Shown here one piece after another: positions 1 through 6,023 of a DNA stretch of 6,023 nt. The notes below the pieces were generated by a model, which was not told the DNA's origin, did not search any database, and worked only from the letters and a program-made list of their open reading frames with translations. Both the position numbers and the translations under genes were made by a program. Each line of letters opens with the position of its first letter. Within the stretch, counting starts at the first letter, position 1. The DNA comes from DATKSS01 sp049582065. Lineage in GTDB: Bacteria > Chloroflexota > Dormibacteria > Dormibacterales > Dormibacteraceae. The stretch is taken from NCBI GenBank assembly GCA_049582065.1, contig JBAUTF010000033.1:1-6023 (forward strand). The letters run 5' to 3'.

Positions 1-792
1 ACCCTCGATCCGTTGACGCACGCTGGCCACGTCGCCCCAAGCGACGATCGCATCGAAGAGCCTGTCCGATCCTGGCGGTTCGAGGTCGGACGGATCCCAG
101 CCCAACCGTGTCAGGTTGTTCCGATAGTTCTCGGTGCCGAGGTACATGCGCGTGTGGGGGTCTCCGATGGACCGCGCCTCAACACGGTCTCGCGCCAGAG
201 CGACCGGCAGGTCCGCGGCCAAAAACGGCTCAGGACCGAGCCGCTCTCTCACCTGCTCGATGTGCTCGGCGGTCGTGAAGTACGGGTAGGCGCCGGCCGT
301 CCGCTCCGCCGCAAGCGTGACCATCCGCGGGCCCAGGGCGGCCAGGATGACAGGCGGCAGCGCTGCGTCAGGACCGCGCCACGGTGCGCTCGCCATCCGT
401 TCGAGGTATTCCCGCATCGCGCTCACGGGGCGCGCGTACATGTGGCCGCGCGCGCCGACCATCGGCGCGTGGCTGACCCCGAGGCCCAGGATGAAGCGAT
501 CCGGCCACGCTTCGGCGAGGGCACGGCCGCCTGCCGCCATCGCCATCGGATCACGCGCCCAGATGTTGGCGATGCCGCTTGCCACGACGAGGCTTGCGGT
601 CGCCGCCAGGAATATCGCCCCCTGGGCGAACACCTCGCGCGCCACAGCCTCGCCGTACCAAAGGGTGCCGAAGCCAAGGCTCTCGATCTGCCTTGCGACC
701 TCCCTCTGGATGCTCGCCGGCTGCGCAGCGAGCGACCCCGCGAAGATCCCCAGCCGGCCTGGTCTCACGTTGCCGAGGCGGGTGACGCTCAT
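1..792 (-). CDS. LLM-class F420-dependent oxidoreductase (luciferase-like), 3' end cut off by window edge
   Basis: Reading the minus strand from ATG 792 gives 264 codons with no stop before the left edge, so the C-terminus is missing. The protein is a luciferase-like monooxygenase (LLM) TIM barrel that would transfer hydride to or from F420 (less likely FMN) in the cytoplasm. Evidence: an N-terminal strand GRLGIFAG (12-19), IESLGFGTLWYGEA (36-49), ASGIANIWARDP (71-82), RFILGLGVSHAPMV (99-112) followed by RGHMYARP, then a second LAALGPRM-type strand near 150-157. The order and spacing resemble the MSMEG_4141-type F420 subfamily (TIGR03620). Full members are around 280-300 aa, so perhaps 20-40 residues are missing. 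Start: ATG 792 is 13 nt from AGGA (806-809), while in-frame GTG codons at 798 and 801 have spacings of 7 and 4 nt, so GTG 798 is a real alternative. An in-frame TAG at 808-810 limits any further extension. It lies about 60 nt downstream of the PLP enzyme on the same strand, probably in one operon. Substrate unknown. Confidence 0.9.
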   Translation of the reverse strand, partial: MSVTRLGNVRPGRLGIFAGSLAAQPASIQREVARQIESLGFGTLWYGEAVAREVFAQGAIFLAATASLVVASGIANIWARDPMAMAAGGRALAEAWPDRFILGLGVSHAPMVGARGHMYARPVSAMREYLERMASAPWRGPDAALPPVILAALGPRMVTLAAERTAGAYPYFTTAEHIEQVRERLGPEPFLAADLPVALARDRVEARSIGDPHTRMYLGTENYRNNLTRLGWDPSDLEPPGSDRLFDAIVAWGDVASVRQRIEG

Positions 793-853
793 GGACACCA
801 CATCGTCCTACCTACCGTACCCGCGTCGTCGTGCGATTGGCCAGCGACTCGCA

Positions 854-2167
<1,314 letters not shown>

Positions 2168-2218
2168 TACCCTCCGAGGGTCGTGCCCGTCTCCGGTGAC
2201 CAATCTCGCACAGGCCGT
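2168..2218. promoter_or_regulatory. Divergent intergenic region between PLP-enzyme and dehydrogenase genes
   Basis: About 51 nt separate the two opposing start codons, or 108 nt if the PLP gene starts at 2110. Promoters of both operons must lie here or overlap the 5' ends of the genes. I see no convincing -35/-10 pair on either strand. The region holds the inverted repeat described separately and the Shine-Dalgarno of the minus-strand gene. So short a spacer suggests shared control or leaderless/short-leader transcripts. Assignment as a regulatory region rests on gene arrangement only. Confidence 0.45.
2169..2181. repeat. Perfect inverted repeat ACCCTC-C-GAGGGT, candidate operator
   Basis: A 6 bp arm (2169-2174) is exactly inverted in 2176-2181 around one central base. 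It sits in the divergent spacer and includes the GGAGG Shine-Dalgarno of the minus-strand PLP gene. It could be a repressor or activator half-site pair, or simply the result of a GGAGGGT ribosome binding site next to a chance complement. No regulator gene is in the window to pair with it. Confidence 0.35.
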
Positions 2219-3169
2219 ATGAGGCTGCTTCTCGTCCTGGCTTTCCCGGAGCCGGTTCGCAATCAGTACCGCGACAGGCTGGCAGCGGCCTTTCCGGAGT
2301 TGCAGATCGACATGGTCGACCACCACTCGAAGGTGGACCCATATATCGAGGACGCCGAGATCCTGGTGACGTTCGGCGCTCACATCAATGACAGCGTGCT
2401 CGAGAAAGGTGCCCGCCTCAGGTGGATCCAGGCGCTCGGCACCGGCGTCGACGGGATCGTCGACCGGCCCGCGCTCCGTGAAGGAGTGATCGTCACCAAC
2501 CTTCGCGGGCTGCACGGAAAGTCGGTTTCGGAGGCGGCGCTCGCGTTCATGCTGGCGCTGGCGCGCAACCTGCCAAGGGCGATGCGCAGCCAATCGGCCG
2601 GGCGATGGGACCGATTCCAGGTCACCCTTCTTTCCGGCGCCACGGTCGGCATCCTCGGAGTGGGCGTCATCGCGGAGGAGCTGGCGCCCCGGTGCAAAGC
2701 GCTCGGCATGACGGTGATCGGCCTGAGCTCCGCCCCGCGAGAGCTGCCCGGTTTCGACTCGATGAGAGGAAAGGACGAGCTGATGGAAGTCGTCCCACAG
2801 CTCGACTACCTTGTCCTTCTGACTCCCTACACGAAGGAGACGCACCACCTCATCGATGCGAAAGTGCTGGCGGCGATGAAAACGTCGGCCTTCCTCATCA
2901 ACGTCGCCAGGGGCGGGATCGTCGACGAATCCGCGCTGATCGAGGCGCTCCGCACCCGCGCCATCGCCGGCGCCGCGCTGGACGTGTTCGCGGAAGAGCC
3001 GCTGCCCGACGGGCATTCGTTCTATTCGATGGACAACGTGATCATCACGCCCCACATGGCCGGGTTTCATGTCGGCTATCCCGCAGAAGCCCTTCCCGTC
3101 GTCGAGGAGAACATCCGGCGCTTCATGGCCGGCGATGTCGACCGCATGATCAACGTCGTCAGGCGATAG
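2219..3169 (+). CDS. D-2-hydroxyacid dehydrogenase (NAD(P)-dependent)
   Basis: A 316 aa protein, the usual length for the D-isomer-specific 2-hydroxyacid dehydrogenase family, which interconverts 2-oxo acids and D-2-hydroxy acids (e.g. glyoxylate/hydroxypyruvate reductases). Visible in order: substrate-loop region LRWIQALGTGVDGI (67-80), NLRGLHGKSVSE (94-105), nucleotide-binding segment TVGILGVGVIAEELA (142-156), NVARGGIVDE (228-237) with catalytic R231, DVFAEEPLP (255-263) with catalytic E260, and ITPHMAG (276-282) with catalytic H279. The full R-E-H set argues for an active enzyme. The dinucleotide loop is G-V-G-V-I-A, with Ala152 where a third Gly is usual. The strand after it ends VIGLSSAPR rather than with an acidic residue, which favours NADPH over NADH (inference). 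ATG 2219 was chosen because the first Rossmann-like strand MRLLLVLAFP starts there; its ribosome binding site is weak (AGG with a 4 nt spacer), and GTG 2183 upstream is a poorer alternative. The stop overlaps the Shine-Dalgarno of the next gene, so the two are translationally linked. Confidence 0.92.
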   Translation: MRLLLVLAFPEPVRNQYRDRLAAAFPELQIDMVDHHSKVDPYIEDAEILVTFGAHINDSVLEKGARLRWIQALGTGVDGIVDRPALREGVIVTNLRGLHGKSVSEAALAFMLALARNLPRAMRSQSAGRWDRFQVTLLSGATVGILGVGVIAEELAPRCKALGMTVIGLSSAPRELPGFDSMRGKDELMEVVPQLDYLVLLTPYTKETHHLIDAKVLAAMKTSAFLINVARGGIVDESALIEALRTRAIAGAALDVFAEEPLPDGHSFYSMDNVIITPHMAGFHVGYPAEALPVVEENIRRFMAGDVDRMINVVRR

Positions 3170-3173
3170 GAGG
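3169..3173 (+). promoter_or_regulatory. Shine-Dalgarno GGAGG deciding the start of the M24 gene
   Basis: GGAGG shares its first G with the TAG stop (3167-3169) of the dehydrogenase and lies 6 nt before GTG 3180. GTG 3174 directly abuts the motif (0 nt), and ATG 3189 would rely on GAGGG only 2 nt away. GTG 3180 is therefore the best-spaced start, and the overlap of stop and Shine-Dalgarno suggests coupled translation. Confidence 0.6.
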
Positions 3174-3179
3174 GTGCCG

Positions 3180-4382
3180 GTGAGGGAGATGTCGGAGCGC
3201 GTCAACCATCCGCTGCCGGACCGCGAGCTCGAGCGGCGCTGGGCGCTGATCCGCAAGGCGATGGAAGAACGCGGGGTCGACGTGCTGCTGGCGCAGGCCA
3301 ACAACGATTTCATGGGCGGGTACGTCAAGTACCTCACCGACATTCCGGCCACCAACGGTTACTGGCTAACGGTGATATTCCCTCGCGACGAGCCGATGAC
3401 CGTGGTCGGCCAGGGGGCTTTCGGGCTCGACCAGAAGCTGCCGCCGGGGGGCGACGGCATCCGCCGCGGAGTGGGGAGGCTGATGGGGGTCCCGAGCTAC
3501 GCATCGGCGTATTACACGGCGGGCTACGACGCCGACCTGGCGGCGAAGGCGCTCGAAGGGTACGTCAGGGCGACCGTCGGACTGCTGGGAAGCGCGGCCA
3601 TCTCCTACGCGCTGGTCGACGGTTTAAAGCGCGGCGCGTTGAGCAGCGCCAACGTGGTCGACGCCTCCGACCTCGTCGACCCCATCAAGGCGGTCAAGAG
3701 CGAAGACGAGCTGGCTTACGTCCGCCGCACGGCACTGGCCCAGGACGCCGCGATGGCGGCGGCCTTCGAAGCGATCCGTCCTGGAATGACCGAGCTCCAG
3801 GTGGCCGCCGTCGCCGAACGTGCCGGCCACGACGCCGGCAGCGAGCAGGGCCTTTTTCTCTCGTTCTCGGCCCCCGCCGGCTCGCCCGGGCAGATCGTCA
3901 ACCGCCACCTACAGGGCCGGGTGCTGCAGGACGGGGACCAGTTCAGCCTTCTGGTCGAGAACAACGGCCCGGGCGGCTATTACTGCGAGCTCGGGCGCAC
4001 AGCGGTGCTGGGCAAGGCGACGGACGAGATGCGCGAGCAGCAGGCCTTCGTGCTGGAGGCGCAGGAATTCTGCACCCGGCTGCTCCGGCCTGGCGCGGCC
4101 CCGACCGCGATCTGGGAGGCCTACAACACGTTCCTGCGCGAGCACGGCCGGGCCGAGGAGAAGCGAATCCACTGCCACGGCCAGGGCTACGACATGGTGG
4201 AGCGTCCGCTCGTTCGCTTCGACGAGACGATGCCGGTCGCCGCCAATATGTACTTCGCACTCCATCCCGCTTACTCGACGGCGCGGACCTACTCGTGGGC
4301 CTGCGACAACTTCCTGATCGCCGAAGACGGTGAGGTGGAGCGGCTGCACCGCCTCCCTCGCAAGCTGTTCGAGCTGGGCTGA
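3180..4382 (+). CDS. M24-family (aminopeptidase P/creatinase-fold) protein with non-canonical metal site
   Basis: A 400 aa two-domain protein of the length usual for aminopeptidase P/prolidase/creatinase relatives. An N-terminal creatinase-type domain (about 15-165: ERRWALIRKAMEERGVDVLL, a YLTD turn at 51-54, IFPRDEP) leads into the pita-bread catalytic domain through DPIKAVKSEDELAYVRR (167-183), a standard landmark of this family. Members hydrolyse Xaa-Pro bonds or, in creatinase, the C-N bond of creatine; DMSP lyase DddP shares the fold. Aligning by eye with the five metal ligands D, D, H, E, E gives E260 (LLVENNGPGGYY), E270 (CELGRT), H333 (CHGQGYD), H362 (FALHPAY) and C375 (ACDNFLI), so only the His is kept. 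The HExP motif reads VERP (340-343). Standard metallopeptidase activity is therefore doubtful; a creatinase-like metal-free hydrolase or a differently coordinated metal enzyme fits better. Start GTG 3180 by Shine-Dalgarno spacing; ATG 3189 (397 aa) is possible. No signal peptide. It is co-transcribed with the dehydrogenase 10 nt upstream and converges on the Rieske gene. Confidence 0.88.
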   Translation: MREMSERVNHPLPDRELERRWALIRKAMEERGVDVLLAQANNDFMGGYVKYLTDIPATNGYWLTVIFPRDEPMTVVGQGAFGLDQKLPPGGDGIRRGVGRLMGVPSYASAYYTAGYDADLAAKALEGYVRATVGLLGSAAISYALVDGLKRGALSSANVVDASDLVDPIKAVKSEDELAYVRRTALAQDAAMAAAFEAIRPGMTELQVAAVAERAGHDAGSEQGLFLSFSAPAGSPGQIVNRHLQGRVLQDGDQFSLLVENNGPGGYYCELGRTAVLGKATDEMREQQAFVLEAQEFCTRLLRPGAAPTAIWEAYNTFLREHGRAEEKRIHCHGQGYDMVERPLVRFDETMPVAANMYFALHPAYSTARTYSWACDNFLIAEDGEVERLHRLPRKLFELG

Positions 4383-4416
4383 CCGAGCGGCGGCCTCCCT
4401 TTACGTTCGAGCGCGG

Positions 4417-5376
4417 TCACGAGGCGCCGGTCCGCACTCCCAGCTGGGCGAGCCAGCGCCGGTAGGCGATCGCCGTGCGGTCGCTCCGCAGATGCAGCTC
4501 CGCTTGCAGGTCGAGGGGCAGCAGCTCCGGGCGCTGCGACTCGAGGATCGGACGGTCCTGTTCGAAGATCCGGTCCTGGAACTCGACCATGCCCGCCGGC
4601 GGCTCGTAGTTCATCGCCATCCACATCCAGGCCGTGCTGTCGGTCACGTCGTGTGGGGTCACGGACAGCAGGATCCCGAACGACAGCTCGCCGTGCTTGA
4701 CCAGGGAGGCGGACAGCGGCCGGTGCACGCGGTACGTGTAGGTCACGGTCGAGCCGCGCCCGGTGCCGTATGGGTCTGGTTGAAACACCTGGACGCCGGT
4801 CGCCAGCACACCTTCTTCGTCGATATGGGCGTTGTAGTCGGCGATCTCCGGCCTCAGCCTGTCTCCCAGCACCCCTTCGTGGACGAAGGGGAAATGGCCG
4901 ACGTCGAGGAAGTTCTCGACGATGCGCGGGCCGCTCGCGGCCACGCGATAAGGGCCCGCCAGCAGAACGCTGTGGGCGGGATCGTTCAGCAGCTCGAGCG
5001 TGGGGATCGCCGTGGCGCCGCTGCCCAGCGTCACCCACACCACGCCGTGAGCGAGAGCGGCTCGATACGTGACGGCTTGCGCCTTCGCAGGCGGCGCCTG
5101 CTCGGGATGGGCGGGGATGTGCACGCAGCACCCGTCGCTGCCATACGTCCAGCCGTGATAAGCGCACTCCAGGCGGGAGCCGTCGACGATTCGGCCCAGG
5201 GAAAGACGGGTGCCGCGGTGGACGCACAGGTCGCGCCAGGCCAGAAGCTCGTCGCCGGAGCGCCACAGCACGATGTCCTCCCCCAGCAGACGGGCCGCGA
5301 CCGGCCCGCCGTCCGCCAGCTGTTCGATGCTGGCCACCGGGTGCCAGTCGTCCACCAGGACGGGGTCATCGATCAT
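4417..5376 (-). CDS. Rieske non-heme iron oxygenase, alpha/oxygenase subunit (vanillate/phthalate/dicamba type)
   Basis: A 319 aa cytoplasmic oxygenase component. The Rieske [2Fe-2S] motif is CVH (C51, H53) and CAYH (C71, H74), in the order C-x-H-x17-C-x2-H. The mononuclear iron motif ENFLDVGHFPFVHEG gives N155, D158, H161 and H166, at nearly the positions known for dicamba monooxygenase (N154/D157/H160/H165). The likely third ligand is in FEQDRPILESQRPE (271-284), probably D274. Such enzymes use O2 and electrons from a ferredoxin or reductase to demethylate or hydroxylate aromatic or related substrates. The length and the C-terminal EQDRPILESQRPE block resemble single-subunit VanA-like oxygenases rather than the longer naphthalene/biphenyl alpha subunits with a beta partner. 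No reductase, ferredoxin or beta subunit is in the window, so electrons must come from elsewhere. ATG 5376 is the only good start; an in-frame TGA lies 9 nt upstream, and only a weak GGAG 12 nt upstream serves as ribosome binding site. The VOC gene lies 54 nt upstream on the same strand; the two likely form an operon. Substrate unknown. Confidence 0.93.
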   Translation of the reverse strand: MIDDPVLVDDWHPVASIEQLADGGPVAARLLGEDIVLWRSGDELLAWRDLCVHRGTRLSLGRIVDGSRLECAYHGWTYGSDGCCVHIPAHPEQAPPAKAQAVTYRAALAHGVVWVTLGSGATAIPTLELLNDPAHSVLLAGPYRVAASGPRIVENFLDVGHFPFVHEGVLGDRLRPEIADYNAHIDEEGVLATGVQVFQPDPYGTGRGSTVTYTYRVHRPLSASLVKHGELSFGILLSVTPHDVTDSTAWMWMAMNYEPPAGMVEFQDRIFEQDRPILESQRPELLPLDLQAELHLRSDRTAIAYRRWLAQLGVRTGAS

Positions 5377-5430
5377 TGGGGCTCACGCTCCGGAGTATGG
5401 AGCCGTGGCTTCGGGCGCGGGGCGCCAGGT

Positions 5431-5865
5431 TCAGGCCATCGGCGCCGTGAGCTCGACCTGGATGTTGTCCGGGTCGCGGAACGGGAGGACGTAGATCCCG
5501 AACCCGGTCAGCGGAGTGATCGGCCCGTGCGCCACCTTGCGCTCGTCGAAGAGGCGCACAGCATCCTCCAGCTCAGCATGGCTTTCGACGCTGAAGCTGA
5601 GATGGTCGAGGCCGACCCGGTCCTCGTCGAACCTGTCGCCGTGCGGGGCGACCGGCCGAAGCCCCAGCAGCTGGCTGCCGCGGACCAGCACGCAACCGCC
5701 CCAGAGGACCGGGTACGTCGGCTCGGCTTTCGGATTGTCAGACGGCGCGGAGTCGACCGCGACGTCGAACCCGAGCAGGCCGGTGTAGAAGTCCCGGCTG
5801 CGGTTGACGTCGGTCACCGTCAAGCGCAGGTGGTGAATGCCGCCGGTGTTGATCTGGCCAGCCAT
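5431..5865 (-). CDS. VOC (vicinal oxygen chelate/glyoxalase-like) family protein
   Basis: A 144 aa protein made of one VOC unit of two beta-alpha-beta-beta-beta modules. Landmarks: GIHHLRLTVTDVNRSRDFYT (9-28), GFDVAV (32-37), GLDHLSFSVES (85-95) starting the second module, and FRDPDNIQVELTAP (129-142). Metal-ligand candidates are H12, H88 and E138, the usual H/H/E pattern, so it probably binds a divalent metal. The family includes glyoxalase I, extradiol dioxygenases, methylmalonyl-CoA epimerase and fosfomycin-resistance thiol transferases. Classical extradiol ring-cleavage enzymes are about twice as long (two VOC units), so ring cleavage cannot be assumed; members this short usually act as dimers. 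The neighbouring Rieske gene makes a role on an oxygenated product plausible (inference). The start is firm: ATG 5865 follows AGGAGG with a 6 nt spacer, whereas the in-frame GTG 5880 lies before that Shine-Dalgarno. Confidence 0.9.
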   Translation of the reverse strand: MAGQINTGGIHHLRLTVTDVNRSRDFYTGLLGFDVAVDSAPSDNPKAEPTYPVLWGGCVLVRGSQLLGLRPVAPHGDRFDEDRVGLDHLSFSVESHAELEDAVRLFDERKVAHGPITPLTGFGIYVLPFRDPDNIQVELTAPMA

Positions 5866-5871
5866 CGGACC

Positions 5872-5877
5872 CCTCCT
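5872..5877 (-). promoter_or_regulatory. Strong Shine-Dalgarno AGGAGG for the VOC gene
   Basis: AGGAGG on the minus strand ends 6 nt before ATG 5865. It is the strongest ribosome binding site in the window and rules out the earlier GTG 5880. It suggests the VOC-Rieske pair is well translated from this leader, while the downstream Rieske start has only a weak site. Confidence 0.75.
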
Positions 5878-5960
5878 CACGCAGTTGGTGGCGCGTCGCC
5901 GATTCTCGTCCTGTAGCAGTCGACCCGCAACAACCGAACGCGGGCCGGGGTCAGAAAGCT

Positions 5961-5977
5961 GCGGTTGGCTGAACCGC
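5961..5977. repeat. Inverted repeat GCGGTT-5 nt-AACCGC (hairpin)
   Basis: A perfect 6 bp stem (5961-5966 with 5972-5977) closes a 5 nt loop. On the minus strand it is followed by AGCTTTCTGACC, a short T-containing stretch too weak for a convincing intrinsic terminator. It lies 96 nt upstream of the VOC start, so an operator or an attenuator-like element is also possible. Such short repeats do arise by chance in GC-rich DNA. Confidence 0.3.
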
Positions 5978-6023
5978 GGCCGGTGTCGCCTCGCTTTGCC
6001 CGCGCTCGGTGGAGGCCTGCACC

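Larger units (their letters stand above)
5866..6023 (-). other. Leader region upstream of the VOC gene; possible 3' end of another minus-strand gene
   Basis: This stretch contains no complete gene. On the minus strand one frame reads from the right edge to a TGA at 5951-5953 (23 codons from GTG 6022, ending ...QPTAAF), Ala/Pro/Thr/Gln-rich with mostly G/C third positions. It could be the tail of a gene lying to the right. Another frame stays open to TGA 5877-5879 but is Arg-rich and unconvincing. The hairpin at 5961-5977 lies within. If a gene does end at 5951, the VOC gene would be 85 nt downstream of it and possibly in the same operon; otherwise a promoter should lie here, though I see no clear -35/-10 pair. 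Confidence 0.3.

Noticed and set aside
2168..3355. An upstream extension of the PLP-enzyme frame to about 833 codons on the minus strand
   Set aside because: The extra N-terminal part is antisense to the hydroxyacid dehydrogenase and shows no fold-type-II or other motif. Homology begins only downstream of 2110-2167.
3180..4382. Identification of the M24 protein as the DMSP lyase DddP
   Set aside because: DddP shares the fold but, as far as I recall, keeps an acidic D/D/H/E-type iron site. Here the ligand positions read E, E, H, H, C, and no dimethylsulfoniopropionate-related genes are visible.
4381..4418. Imperfect hairpin GACCGAGC/GCGCGGTC between the convergent M24 and Rieske genes as a bidirectional terminator
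   Set aside because: One mismatch, a loop of about 22 nt, overlap with both stop codons and no T-run on either strand. Too weak to call, although the 34 nt convergent gap would be a natural place for a terminator.
5387..5403. GCTCC-7 nt-GGAGC repeat and the palindrome CTCCGGAG in the VOC-Rieske spacer
   Set aside because: Arms of 4-5 bp are expected by chance at this GC content, and the genes look co-transcribed, so there is no reason to posit an operator here.
4330..5916. A 528-codon open frame on the plus strand across the Rieske and VOC genes
   Set aside because: It is opposite two enzymes with complete catalytic motifs, has Val/Arg/His-rich low-complexity composition, and has no domain signal.

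Overview
The window is GC-rich (roughly two thirds G+C by eye) and densely packed with bacterial genes. All recognisable genes encode soluble enzymes of small-molecule metabolism. I see no tRNA, rRNA, CRISPR array, insertion sequence or phage gene. A luciferase-like oxidoreductase of the F420-dependent type points to an F420-using soil or environmental lineage (Actinobacteria, Chloroflexota or an uncultured GC-rich phylum). The sequence alone does not settle the taxon.

Layout from left to right. (1) Minus-strand pair: a threonine-synthase-like fold-type-II PLP enzyme (about 854-2167) is followed downstream by an LLM-class F420-dependent oxidoreductase (1-792), which runs off the left edge. 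(2) A very short divergent intergenic region (about 2168-2218) carries a perfect 6+1+6 inverted repeat. (3) Plus-strand pair: a D-2-hydroxyacid dehydrogenase (2219-3169) and, 10 nt downstream, an M24 (aminopeptidase P/creatinase-fold) protein (3180-4382). (4) Minus-strand pair convergent with pair 3: a single-domain VOC/glyoxalase-fold protein (5431-5865) upstream of a Rieske non-heme iron oxygenase (4417-5376). (5) 5866-6023 is a leader region with a small hairpin and possibly the last codons of another minus-strand gene.

Taken together this looks like a piece of a catabolic gene cluster for an unidentified organic substrate. A Rieske oxygenase and a VOC protein are typical of hydroxylation, O/N-demethylation or ring-processing steps. 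The PLP enzyme and the 2-hydroxyacid dehydrogenase could act in sequence on a C-N compound (deamination to a 2-oxo acid, then reduction). The M24-fold protein could open an amide, amidine-like or other C-N bond. The pathway is inference; the family assignments are read from motifs.

The most unusual point is the M24-fold protein. By eye, four of the five canonical metal-ligand positions (D, D, H, E, E) are replaced (E260, E270, H333, H362, C375), so it is unlikely to be an ordinary proline peptidase. The threonine-synthase-like protein has lost the N-terminal cysteines common in its relatives, and the dehydrogenase has an atypical cofactor-binding loop.
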